Shown one piece after another: positions 16,326 to 24,460 of a stretch of 46,921 nt of DNA. This stretch comes from Actinomycetaceae bacterium (GTDB lineage: Bacteria > Actinomycetota > Actinomycetes > Actinomycetales > Actinomycetaceae): positions 1 through 46,921 of the forward strand of contig JAUNLN010000016.1 of NCBI GenBank assembly GCA_030532245.1, in the 5' to 3' direction. The notes under the pieces were generated by a model, which saw only the letters and a list, made by a program, of their open reading frames with translations, had not been told where the DNA came from and did no database searches. The position numbers and the translations under genes are program-made. Positions within the stretch are counted from its first letter, which is position 1. The number at the start of each line of letters is the position of its first letter.

Positions 16326-17363
16326 GTGGCTAAGTTTCGACCAAGCCCAGTACCTAGCCGAATTGTTAGGGCTGCGGGCGCCGTTGTTTGGCGTCCGCGA
16401 GATCCGCATGTGCCCGTCGCGTTCGGCAGGGTGTATAGACCGGAGGAGATCGAGGTGCTGGTGGTTCACCGGCCTCGCTACGACGATTGGTCTTGGCCTA
16501 AGGGTAAAGCAGAAATTAATGAGCCTCTCCTCGCTGCGGGTGTTCGCGAGGTGGAGGAGGAGACTGGCGTAATCGTGCAGATGCACGCGCCTTTGGTTAC
16601 TCAGCGTTATCGTCTCGGTTCGGGGCAGACGAAGGAAGTCCACTATTGGATTGGTACGCCTGTTAAGAATCAGGGTGTGGAGCGCTCTCGCATTCCGGTG
16701 GTGCCGGCTCCGACGAAGGAGATTGATTTTACTCGTTGGACGGATCCGCAGACTGCTCGCGACCTGCTTACGCGTAGGGGAGATAGGCGTCTTCTCGACG
16801 ACGTTATGGCACGCGCGCAGGCGGGCACACTCGTCACTTCGACTCTCGCGATTGTTCGCCACGGTGCGGCTCTTACGCGCAAGCAGTGGCCGGGCCCCGA
16901 GGCGAAGCGTCCGTTGAATCGTGCTGGAGGCGTTGAGGCGCTCGACTTGGTCGACTTGTTCTCAGCGCTTGGCATCTCTAGGTTGCTGTCGAGCCCGTGG
17001 GCGCGTTGCCGGGCGTCGATGGAGCCGTATGCGGCTGTGGCGGGGCTTAGCTTCGTGACAGTTGAGGAGTTGACGGAGGAGAGCGTTCGCAGGGCGCCGC
17101 AGGAGACTGCGCAGGTGGTTGAGAGGCTGCTTCGCCGGCCGGCGGAGCCGGTTGCGATCTGTGGTCACAGGCCGGCATTGCCGACAATGTTCGCTCCTCT
17201 TCGTGAGGCTGCGTCGAGTCAGGTTGCCCGGTTTTTGCCGAGTGAGGACCCGTACTTGCGGACGGCTGAAATGTTGGTCGCGCATGTGGCGTACTCCGCA
17301 GAATCTGGGGGAAAACCCGAAATAATTGCATTTGAATCGCAAAGAACTATCAAACGCGCCTGA
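16326..17363 (+). CDS. MutT1-like NUDIX hydrolase fused to a histidine phosphatase domain
   Basis: A two-domain enzyme of 345 residues like mycobacterial MutT1, which hydrolyses 8-oxo-dGTP/GTP and diadenosine polyphosphates. The NUDIX box runs from Gly60 to Val82 and matches GX5EX7REVXEEXGV exactly. The C-terminal domain (about 170-335) has the phosphatase motif RHG (178-180) and the second active-site histidine in ICGHRPAL. Start is GTG, with no clear ribosome site. In mycobacteria mutT1 adjoins ppk1 and hup; here the osmolyte operon and mntH lie between, suggesting a rearranged version of the same neighbourhood. Confidence 0.88.
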   Translation: MAKFRPSPVPSRIVRAAGAVVWRPRDPHVPVAFGRVYRPEEIEVLVVHRPRYDDWSWPKGKAEINEPLLAAGVREVEEETGVIVQMHAPLVTQRYRLGSGQTKEVHYWIGTPVKNQGVERSRIPVVPAPTKEIDFTRWTDPQTARDLLTRRGDRRLLDDVMARAQAGTLVTSTLAIVRHGAALTRKQWPGPEAKRPLNRAGGVEALDLVDLFSALGISRLLSSPWARCRASMEPYAAVAGLSFVTVEELTEESVRRAPQETAQVVERLLRRPAEPVAICGHRPALPTMFAPLREAASSQVARFLPSEDPYLRTAEMLVAHVAYSAESGGKPEIIAFESQRTIKRA

Positions 17364-17397
17364 GTTGCTCGTAAGTGTTCCAAGAATTCATCTGTAG

Positions 17398-17424
17398 TTA
17401 ACCTAAGTCGAATCACCTTTTAAC
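17398..17424. promoter_or_regulatory. Possible phosphate-control direct repeats ahead of pstS
   Basis: TTAAC occurs at 17398 and 17420, 22 bases apart, in GTTAACCTAAG and TTTAACTTTGC contexts. The 2 x 11 bp phasing resembles PHO boxes bound by PhoP/PhoB-type regulators in actinobacteria. The match to any published consensus is weak, and no two-component system is encoded in this window. Confidence 0.25.
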
Positions 17425-17521
17425 TTTGCGTCGCTACCTTTTCAAGCGGTTACATAAGTAGCCTTCCCACCTCACTGAGTTGAGTCAGGGGAACTACTCT
17501 CATTGAATAGGAAAATTTGAC

Positions 17522-18643
17522 GTGAAGAACCTTCGACTCTCGCAGGTAGCTCTCGCTTTCGGTGCGGGTGCAATGGCCCTCACCCTCGCAGCTTGTGGTT
17601 CCGATGCGGCCGTTCCTCAGACTGAAACCACTGATGGAACCGAACCCCCGGCAGCGGAGAACCAGCTTTCGGGCGCACTTGCAGGCGCTGGCGCTTCTGC
17701 ACAGGAAGCAGCGATGAACGCTTGGATTGCTAAGTACCAGGCAGTCCAGCCCGGCGTGACGGTCTCTTACGACCCGGTCGGCTCGGGCGCTGGCATCACC
17801 CAGTTCATCGACAAGCAGGTTTCGTGGGCGGGCTCGGACGCTGTCCTGAAGGACGACGAGATCGCTAAGGCAGAGGAGCGTTGTGGTGCTCCGGCCTTTA
17901 ACCTCCCCGTTTACATTTCGCCTGTTGCCGTAATCTTCAACCTTGAGGGCATTGACACCCTCAACATGGACGCCGACACGATCGCTAAGGTCTTCTCCGG
18001 CGAGATCACCATGTGGAACGACCCCGCGATTGCAGACCAGAACCCGGATGTTGAGCTTCCGGATCTTGCAATCACCCCGGTGCACCGCGCTGACAAGTCG
18101 GGCACGACCGAGAACTTCACCGACTACCTAAGCAAGGCAGCTCCGGAGGCATGGCCGCACGAGGCCGCTAAGGAATGGCCGATCAACGGTGGCGAGTCTG
18201 GCGATAAGACCTCGGGTCTTGTACAGGCTGTAACCTCCGGTGAGGGTACGATCGGCTACGCTGACGCTTCGCAGGCTGGCGACCTCGGCACGATCGCTCT
18301 TAAGGCGGGCGACGGCTACGTTAAGTTCTCGAACGAGGCTGCAGCAACCGCAGTTGATTCGGCTGACCGCGTTGAGTCGGGTGTTGAGGGCGACCTCGGC
18401 CTCATGATCAACCGTACGCCGGAAGATGCGAACGCTTACCCGCTCGTCCTAGTCTCCTACTCGATCGTCTGCTCGACCTACGAGGATCAGGAAACCGTTG
18501 ACCTGGTGAAGGACTTCATCGGCTTCCAGACTTCTGAGGACGGCCAGAACGCTGCAAGCGAGGCAGCCGGTTCCGCACCGCTCTCCGCTTCGATGCGCGA
18601 CCAGATCGCAGCTTCCCTAGAGCTGATCCAGGTGGCTAAGTAA
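17522..18643 (+). CDS. pstS: Phosphate-binding lipoprotein of the Pst system
   Basis: High-affinity phosphate receptor, 373 residues. The lipobox LAAC puts the anchor at Cys25. Phosphate-site segments are GAGASAQ, GSGAGITQF with DKQVSWAGSDA, and HRADKSGTTENFTDYL, whose Arg, Ser, Gly and Thr contact the anion in relatives. Start is GTG with AGGA about ten bases upstream. It is first in the operon pstS-pstC-pstA-pstB and ends immediately before the pstC ATG. Confidence 0.96.
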   Translation: MKNLRLSQVALAFGAGAMALTLAACGSDAAVPQTETTDGTEPPAAENQLSGALAGAGASAQEAAMNAWIAKYQAVQPGVTVSYDPVGSGAGITQFIDKQVSWAGSDAVLKDDEIAKAEERCGAPAFNLPVYISPVAVIFNLEGIDTLNMDADTIAKVFSGEITMWNDPAIADQNPDVELPDLAITPVHRADKSGTTENFTDYLSKAAPEAWPHEAAKEWPINGGESGDKTSGLVQAVTSGEGTIGYADASQAGDLGTIALKAGDGYVKFSNEAAATAVDSADRVESGVEGDLGLMINRTPEDANAYPLVLVSYSIVCSTYEDQETVDLVKDFIGFQTSEDGQNAASEAAGSAPLSASMRDQIAASLELIQVAK

Positions 18644-19573
18644 ATGAATAACACCGGGAAGATCGGCAACAAGATCTTCCGGTCAGGGTCAACCGCAGCG
18701 GCGGTCACAATCCTTGTGACCCTCGCCGCGGTTGCCACATTTCTTCTAGTTCGAGCCTGGCCGGCGATCAGCGACCCAAGTGTACGCGTCCGAACGGTTG
18801 GTTCCGCACAAGAGCTGAACATTTGGGAGTTCACCGCTCCCCAGATCTTCGGCACAGTTCTTGCCGCACTGCTGGCAATGCTTCTCGCGGTACCCCTATC
18901 GATCGGTATTGCACTGTTCATCAGCCATTACGCGCCTAAGCGCCTAGCCCAACCCCTTGGCTACATGGTTGATCTCCTTGCGGCTATCCCCTCCGTAATC
19001 TACGGTCTTTGGGGCGCTATGTGGTTGATCCCTAAGCTCGTGCCTTTCTACGACTGGCTGTCAACCTACTTCGGCTGGATTCCGCTGTTTGCACCACCTG
19101 TATCCACCACTGGTCGAGTGCTCCTTTCAGCTTCTTTGATTCTTGCTGTGATGATTCTGCCTATCATCACGGCTGTTGCTCGTGAAGTGTTCTTGCAGAC
19201 CCCTAAGTCTCACGAGGAAGCTGCGCTCGCCCTTGGTGCAACTCGTTGGGAAGTTATCAAAATGGCCGTACTCCCATTCGGCCGTTCGGGCATTATCTCC
19301 GCAGCAATGCTTGGCCTTGGCCGCGCGCTGGGCGAGACGATGGCCGTCGTCATGGTTCTCTCCGTTGGTTCGAGCTACTCGTTCAACATTCTGCAGGCTG
19401 GTAAGCACTCGACGATTGCTGCAAACATTGCGCTCCAGTTCCCTGAGGCTACGGGTATTAACACCTCCGCCCTCATTGCGACGGGTCTTGCACTGTTCGC
19501 AATCACGATGATCGTTAACATGCTCGCGCGTTGGATTATCGCGCAGCGTGCTGAGTTCTCAGGAGCTAACTGA
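18644..19573 (+). CDS. pstC: Phosphate ABC permease PstC
   Basis: First membrane subunit of the phosphate importer, 309 residues, six spans. The docking loop is HEEAALALGATRWEVIKMAVLP, followed by RALGETMAVVMVLSVG, which is diagnostic of PstC. The ATG follows the pstS stop without a gap, and its stop overlaps the pstA ATG by one base. Confidence 0.96.
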   Translation: MNNTGKIGNKIFRSGSTAAAVTILVTLAAVATFLLVRAWPAISDPSVRVRTVGSAQELNIWEFTAPQIFGTVLAALLAMLLAVPLSIGIALFISHYAPKRLAQPLGYMVDLLAAIPSVIYGLWGAMWLIPKLVPFYDWLSTYFGWIPLFAPPVSTTGRVLLSASLILAVMILPIITAVAREVFLQTPKSHEEAALALGATRWEVIKMAVLPFGRSGIISAAMLGLGRALGETMAVVMVLSVGSSYSFNILQAGKHSTIAANIALQFPEATGINTSALIATGLALFAITMIVNMLARWIIAQRAEFSGAN

Positions 19574-20526
19574 TGTCTGCACAAACTCAAGCTTCAGAGG
19601 TTGAGAATCCGTTCGCGCCTCGTAACCCCGCGTTGAACCGTAGGCGTCAGATTGCCGACAAGATCGCGATCGTAATGGTCGTGATCGCGTTTACGCTGGC
19701 GATCATTCCGCTCATCTCGCTCCTTTGGATCGTGATTGAGAACGGTTGGACTCGAATCTCGCCGTACTTCCTCACCGTTTCGATGAACGGCGTTTACGGT
19801 GGTATGGATGCTGGCGGTATCTACCACGCCATTATCGGTACCCTGCTGGTTACCGGTTGGGCAACGATTATTTCGGTGCCGATTGGTCTTGCAACCGCGA
19901 TTTACCTGGTTGAGTACGCGGGCAATTCGAAGCTCGCTAAAGCGACGACGTTCTTCGTGGACGTTATGACGGGTATCCCGTCGATTGTTGCCGGCCTGTT
20001 TGCGGCCGCACTGTTCGGCCTCCTCGTGTCTCCCGCTTACCGCGCGGGCATCATGGGTGCGGTCGCGCTGTCGGTGCTCATGATTCCGACGGTGGTTCGT
20101 TCGAGTGAGGAGATGCTTCGCCTCGTTCCGAATGAGCTCCGCGAGGCCGCGTACGCGCTTGGCGTGCCGAAGTGGCTGGTGATTGTGAAGGTCGTGCTGC
20201 GCACGGCTGCCGCTGGCCTGACGACCGCTGTAATGCTCGCTATTGCGCGTGTTATCGGCGAGACTGCTCCGCTCCTCATGACGGTTGGTGTGATCGATTC
20301 GATTAACTTCAACGCGTTTGAGGGCCGTCTTATGACTTTGCCGGTCTACGTGTACCGCCAATACTCGCAGGGTCTAGCGCCGTGTGGTGCGATGGAGAAC
20401 TGCGTTACGACGATCAACTATGACCGCGCGTGGGGTGCCGCGCTCGTGCTCATCGTGCTCGTTATGCTCTTCAACCTTGTGGCGCGAATCGTTGCCTACT
20501 ACTTTGCCCCTAAGGGCCGGAACTAA
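19573..20526 (+). CDS. pstA: Phosphate ABC permease PstA
   Basis: Second membrane subunit, 317 residues, with a soluble N-terminal stretch of about 35 residues. The docking loop LREAAYALGVPKWLVIVKVVL and the ARVIGETAPLLMTVG segment identify PstA. Start codon overlaps the pstC stop (TGATG). Confidence 0.96.
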   Translation: MSAQTQASEVENPFAPRNPALNRRRQIADKIAIVMVVIAFTLAIIPLISLLWIVIENGWTRISPYFLTVSMNGVYGGMDAGGIYHAIIGTLLVTGWATIISVPIGLATAIYLVEYAGNSKLAKATTFFVDVMTGIPSIVAGLFAAALFGLLVSPAYRAGIMGAVALSVLMIPTVVRSSEEMLRLVPNELREAAYALGVPKWLVIVKVVLRTAAAGLTTAVMLAIARVIGETAPLLMTVGVIDSINFNAFEGRLMTLPVYVYRQYSQGLAPCGAMENCVTTINYDRAWGAALVLIVLVMLFNLVARIVAYYFAPKGRN

Positions 20527-20535
20527 GAGAACATC

Positions 20536-21315
20536 ATGGCTCAAGAAATCACTGTTGAACACGAAGATATTTACTACGGCGACTTCCTAGCCGTTAAAGA
20601 CGTGAATATGAAGATTCACGCGAAGTCGATCACCGCGTTGATCGGCCCGTCTGGCTGTGGCAAGACCACCTTCTTGCGCACGCTGAACCGCATGCATGAG
20701 GTTGTGCCTGGCGCTCACGTTAAGGGCAGCGTCAAGGTTGGCGATAAGAACATTTACGATAAGGACGTTGACCCGGTTCAGGTGCGTCGTTCTATCGGCA
20801 TGGTGTTTCAGCGGCCGAACCCGTTCCCGACGATGAGTATTCGTGAGAACGTGCTTGCGGGCGTGAAGCTGAACAATCGTAGGATGCCGAAGTCGGATCA
20901 GGATGATCTGGTTGAGGAGTCGCTGCGTGGCGCGAACCTTTGGACGGAGGTTCGTGACCGTCTGAACAACCCGGGTTCGTCGCTTTCGGGTGGCCAGCAG
21001 CAGCGCCTCTGCATTGCGCGCGCGATCGCTGTTTCGCCGGACATTCTCCTCATGGATGAGCCTGCTTCTGCTCTTGACCCGATCTCGACTCTCGCGATTG
21101 AGGATCTGATGATGGAGCTGAAGAACGACTACACGATCGTGATTGTTACGCACAATATGCAGCAGGCTGCGCGTGTTTCGGATCGTACGGGCTTCTTCAA
21201 CTTGAAGGCTGCGGGCGAGCCCGGTGGCCTGGTGGAGATTGACGATACGGCGAAGATCTTCTCTAACCCGACTGAGAAGGCTACGGAAGACTACATTTCG
21301 GGCCGCTTCGGATAA
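20536..21315 (+). CDS. pstB: Phosphate ABC transporter ATPase PstB
   Basis: Energises phosphate import, 259 residues. Walker [10 protein letters not shown], signature LSGGQQQR, Walker [14 protein letters not shown], and the Pst-type [13 protein letters not shown]-loop region. It begins nine bases after pstA. No phoU follows; the nearest related gene is the DUF47 (PhoU-like) gene of the facing Pit operon. Confidence 0.97.
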   Translation: MAQEITVEHEDIYYGDFLAVKDVNMKIHAKSITALIGPSGCGKTTFLRTLNRMHEVVPGAHVKGSVKVGDKNIYDKDVDPVQVRRSIGMVFQRPNPFPTMSIRENVLAGVKLNNRRMPKSDQDDLVEESLRGANLWTEVRDRLNNPGSSLSGGQQQRLCIARAIAVSPDILLMDEPASALDPISTLAIEDLMMELKNDYTIVIVTHNMQQAARVSDRTGFFNLKAAGEPGGLVEIDDTAKIFSNPTEKATEDYISGRFG

Positions 21316-21332
21316 ATCTGCTCAAAGATTAA

Positions 21333-21375
21333 GGGCGGCGGGTCTAGGCGAAAAGTCTAGGCCCGCCGCCCTTTT
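21333..21375 (+). terminator. Strong intrinsic terminator after pstB
   Basis: 15-bp stem: GGGCGGCGGG / CCCGCCGCCC continued by a G.T pair and CTAG / CTAG, ending in TTTT. It lies 17 bases after the pstB stop, between the facing Pst and Pit operons, and may serve both. Confidence 0.92.
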
Positions 21376-21420
21376 GCATGTGGTTGCAAGTAGGCGCTCG
21401 TAAAACGATAAGTTTAGCGA

Positions 21421-21876
21421 CTACAGCTTGGAGTTCTTGAACGTGTCGGTCACGGGTGAGGCGGAGAATGCTACGCACAGGAGTGTGCGGTCGCCGGCGC
21501 GTTCCCAGCCCTCTTTAGTGGGCATGAGGGGGAAGGCGTCGAGTGAGGAGCGAGCTAGCGGAACGCCCACAAACTCTTCAAAGGCCGGCTCGCAAAACTC
21601 GATCGCGCGTTGCTGGAGTTCCTCGGGGCTCGGCATTTCTTCGCCGTCTAGTTCGACGGAGGCGTAAACCTGCGCCTCATGTTCACTGGAACAGGAGACC
21701 TGGCTGACCGAGGCGAGTTCGATGCCGGTTGCCACGTTGGTGTCGTCGGGTAGGTTGATGCAGTCGCCGGGCTCGAGGTCGAGTGTGGAGACCGTGGAGC
21801 AGGCGGAAAGTAGGAGCGCAATTGCGGTTGCCCCGCCTAGAAGACGGGGCAGCTTGTTTGAGTTGATTTTAGGCAT
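21421..21876 (-). CDS. Septum-formation-domain lipoprotein, coupled to the Pit gene
   Basis: Secreted lipoprotein of 151 residues: signal with lipobox LSAC (Cys26), then a domain of the type annotated as septum formation in actinobacteria, seen in LEPGDCINLPDD, VSQVSCSSEHEAQVYASVEL and IEFCEPAFEEFVGV, with spaced cysteines probably forming disulfides. The ATG at 21876 lies two bases after the Pit stop (TAACGATG), so its translation is probably coupled to pit. A longer open frame from 21954 only overlaps pit. The role is unknown; its family name comes from a weakly characterised protein and should not be taken as proof of a division function. Confidence 0.75.
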   Translation of the reverse strand: MPKINSNKLPRLLGGATAIALLLSACSTVSTLDLEPGDCINLPDDTNVATGIELASVSQVSCSSEHEAQVYASVELDGEEMPSPEELQQRAIEFCEPAFEEFVGVPLARSSLDAFPLMPTKEGWERAGDRTLLCVAFSASPVTDTFKNSKL

Positions 21877-21878
21877 CG

Positions 21879-22931
21879 TTACGGTAGTACGAGGCTCACC
21901 AAGAGGTACATGATTGCTGCGACGCCAGCCGCTGCTGGGAGGGTTAGGAACCATGCGACCACGATATTACCTGCAACGCCCCAGCGCACTGCGGAGAGGC
22001 GCTTAGTGGCGCCTACACCCATGATTGCGGAGGTGATCGTGTGAGTGGTGGAGATCGGCGCGTGGATGACGAACGCAGTCAAGTACAGCACGGATGCGGC
22101 GACGGACTCGGCGACGAAGCCGCGTGCGGGGTCGAGTTCGATGACCTTGCGGCCGAGCGTGCGCATGATGCGCCAGCCACCGGAGTAGGTGCCTGCGGAG
22201 ATTGCGAGAGCTGCCGCGATCTTTACCCATAGCGGGATGGTGAGTTCACCGTTTACGTAAATGTTGTGGGTTTCGCCGTAGCCGCCTGCGAGGAGCGCCA
22301 TGACGATGATGCCCATCGTCTTTTGTGCGTCTTGGAGGCCGTGGCCAAGAGCCATAGCAGCCGCAGATACGGTTTGCGCTAGGCGGAATTTACGCATGGT
22401 GCGGTGGTAGGGAAGTTGGCGCACGAAGAAGAGCACGATCTTCATGAGGACGTATGCGAGGCCGAATCCGACGACGGGGGAGGCGAACATCGGAACGATG
22501 ACTTGCCAGCCGATGCCAGACCAGAGCACTGCGGTGGAGGAGGCGAGGCCTGCACCTACGAGTCCGCCGATGAGGGCGTGTGACGAGGAGGAGGGGAGGC
22601 CGAGCCACCAGGTGATGAGGTTCCAGGCGATGGCGCCGATGAGGGCTGCGAGGATGATTCCGAGCCCGTGAACCTGCATGACGTGGTCTGTTGAGGTTGT
22701 GAATTGGGAGATGTCGATGATGCCTTCACCGATGGTTTTCGCGACTTCTGTGCCAAGGAGCGCGCCGATCACGTTCATGATGGCGGCCATGCCGAGTGCG
22801 ACTCGGGGGGTTAGTGCTCGCGTGGATACGGAGGTTGCGATGGCGTTGGCCGCATCGTGGAAGCCGTTCGTGAAGTCGAAGCCGAGGGCTATGACGATTA
22901 CTAGAACGACGAGGAAGAGCGTTAGATCCAC
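21879..22931 (-). CDS. pit: Low-affinity inorganic phosphate transporter (Pit/PHO4 family)
   Basis: Metal-phosphate:proton symporter in the cytoplasmic membrane, 350 residues with about ten spans. Family signatures are DFTNGFHDAANAIATSVSTR near the N-terminus and the repeat-related GHGLQDAQKTMGIIVMAL in the middle; PISTTHTITSAIMGVG is the second conserved block. It lies three bases after the DUF47 gene and directly before the lipoprotein gene. This constitutive, low-affinity route complements pstSCAB, which faces it across a shared terminator. Confidence 0.93.
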   Translation of the reverse strand: MDLTLFLVVLVIVIALGFDFTNGFHDAANAIATSVSTRALTPRVALGMAAIMNVIGALLGTEVAKTIGEGIIDISQFTTSTDHVMQVHGLGIILAALIGAIAWNLITWWLGLPSSSSHALIGGLVGAGLASSTAVLWSGIGWQVIVPMFASPVVGFGLAYVLMKIVLFFVRQLPYHRTMRKFRLAQTVSAAAMALGHGLQDAQKTMGIIVMALLAGGYGETHNIYVNGELTIPLWVKIAAALAISAGTYSGGWRIMRTLGRKVIELDPARGFVAESVAASVLYLTAFVIHAPISTTHTITSAIMGVGATKRLSAVRWGVAGNIVVAWFLTLPAAAGVAAIMYLLVSLVLP

Positions 22932-22934
22932 CGG

Positions 22935-23555
22935 TCAGGACTCCTTGATAGCAATGACCTCAACACCGTTTGCGAGTGCTTCGAAGGAATCTACTGCCTT
23001 TTCCAGAACTTCGATGATGTCTTTGAGTTTGATGACCTCGATTGGGTCGGTGTGCGTGTCGAAGATGCACGAGATGGTGCGCCTGTACGCTTGGTCGCCT
23101 TCGTTTTCGAGGCGGTTGATTTCTACCCAGTAGTCGCTGAGGCCGCCGAGTGTCTTGAGGCGCGGCATTGCTTGTGCGGTGAGGTCGCAGCATCGTTGGA
23201 TGACGTTGAGCTGTTCAGAGATGCCGTTTGGAAGGTCGTTGACCTTGTATAGGACGATGAGGTCTCCAGCTTCATCCATGTAGTCCATGCAGTCGTCGAG
23301 GCGACCGGAGATGTAGCTGATGTCGTCACGGTCGAGTGGTGTGACGAACGTTTGGTTTAGTTTTTCTGCGATCTTGTGGGTGACTTCGTCACAGGCCTGT
23401 TCTAGTACGTGGAGTTCGTCCCTGAGGGCGGCTCGACGTTTCGGATCTGCGCCGTAGATTTTGGCTAGCAGTTCGGCGGCTGATACGAGGTAGCCGGCTT
23501 GTTCCGTGAATAGGCTGAAAAACGCATTTTCGGTGTCAGACTTTGAAAATCGCAA
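22935..23555 (-). CDS. DUF47 / PhoU-like regulator of the Pit transporter
   Basis: Helical bundle protein of 206 residues, typically paired with Pit transporters and thought to control them. It opens with RFSKSDTENAFFSLFTEQAGYL and includes DDISYISGRLDDCMDYMDEAGDL, which carries acidic metal-binding residues seen in PhoU-like folds. I chose the TTG at 23555 because GGAG lies 8 bases upstream and the product then aligns with the family N-terminus; the frame is open to a GTG at 23615. It heads the operon DUF47-pit-lipoprotein. Confidence 0.88.
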   Translation of the reverse strand: MRFSKSDTENAFFSLFTEQAGYLVSAAELLAKIYGADPKRRAALRDELHVLEQACDEVTHKIAEKLNQTFVTPLDRDDISYISGRLDDCMDYMDEAGDLIVLYKVNDLPNGISEQLNVIQRCCDLTAQAMPRLKTLGGLSDYWVEINRLENEGDQAYRRTISCIFDTHTDPIEVIKLKDIIEVLEKAVDSFEALANGVEVIAIKES

Positions 23556-23880
23556 TTGTCGTACTCCATTTAGCGGTCGATGGCCACATGCAAATTCAAC
23601 ATTAGTGTACTTCACCGTTTATACCTATATGAGTCATCTCCTATTAAACTGCCGGTAATGTGTTGGCCTCTACATAATTGAGGGGGCAAACGCGGGGATT
23701 GGGCCTAGTTTGCGCGGGTTTGGCGTGTGACTGCGCGGTTTCTCGGATGTTCCGCGAGTGCGCGCTACGGGGGTGAATGTTCGTAATATTCCTGAGTTTG
23801 TCCAAACTTTTCGGAAAATGTGAGCATTTTGTATTGAAAACGGCGCGGTACCTTTCATTGTGTCCGGCTATTATGGGTTT
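23556..23880. other. Divergent promoter region between DUF47 and Lrp genes
   Basis: 325 bases without a credible gene. The DUF47-proximal end is AT-rich (TATAAAC and CATATAGG on the minus strand near 23610-23632), suggesting its promoter. The middle is G/T-rich on plus. TATTAT at 23869-23874 serves the Lrp gene. I saw no clear operator repeats. Confidence 0.4.
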
Positions 23881-23881
23881 A
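23869..23881 (+). promoter_or_regulatory. -10 hexamer compatible with a leaderless Lrp transcript
   Basis: TATTAT is followed by six bases and then the ATG at 23881. Transcription would therefore start at or next to the A of the start codon, and no ribosome site is present. Leaderless genes are common in actinobacteria. Confidence 0.4.
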
Positions 23882-24453
23882 TGAGTAGTGACAAGTCTGC
23901 AGACCCGGGTTTTGAGCTAGATGACATTTATTTGGAGATTTTGACTCAGTTGCGCCGCGATTCGCGTATCTCTGTTGCGACGCTTGCTGAGGAGGTTGGG
24001 ATTTCGCGGTCGAACGCGTATGCGCGTTTGAATACGCTGGTGAACGCGGGTGTGATTAAGCGGTTCACGATTGATATTGATCCTCGCCTGGTGGGTAAGA
24101 AGGTGAGTGCGCTCGTTTTCGTGTCGTTGGATCAGAGTAAGTGGAAGCAGTTTGGCATGCAGCTTGGTGCGCTTGCTGAGTTGGATTATTACGCGGTTAC
24201 GACGGGTGAGTACGATGTTGTGCTTCGTCTTCGTGCTGATGATGTGCCGGGTATCCAGCATGCTGTTGTGGATGTGATTTCTCAGTGGGAGTGCGTGCGC
24301 GACACGGAGACGGTGTTTTTGATGCAGGAGCAGTCGAGTGATTTTGATTTGGCTCCGCAGGATGTGCATCCGGCGACGCTTGATTTGCTGGGTGTTTTGA
24401 ATTTTGAGGCGAAGGCGTCTCGTTCGTTGAGGGATGCGAAGCGCCGCGAGTAG
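23881..24453 (+). CDS. Lrp/AsnC-family transcriptional regulator
   Basis: Feast/famine-type DNA-binding protein, 190 residues. The N-terminal winged helix-turn-helix is seen in LEILTQLRRDSRISVATLAE and EVGISRSNAYARLNTLVNAG, followed by an RAM effector domain with the GEYDVVLRLRADD strand. It has about 40 more residues than E. coli Lrp-type proteins, mostly a C-terminal tail. ATG at 23881 is preferred over GTG at 23860 because of the -10 spacing. The gene converges on the LacI gene with only 7 bases between. Targets are unknown; amino acid metabolism is usual for the family. Confidence 0.9.
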   Translation: MSSDKSADPGFELDDIYLEILTQLRRDSRISVATLAEEVGISRSNAYARLNTLVNAGVIKRFTIDIDPRLVGKKVSALVFVSLDQSKWKQFGMQLGALAELDYYAVTTGEYDVVLRLRADDVPGIQHAVVDVISQWECVRDTETVFLMQEQSSDFDLAPQDVHPATLDLLGVLNFEAKASRSLRDAKRRE

Positions 24454-24460
24454 TCGGCGG

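Noticed and set aside
17386-17404. DtxR/IdeR-like box upstream of pstS
   Set aside because: Only the right half (AACCTAA) fits; the left half is degraded, and iron control of pst is not expected.
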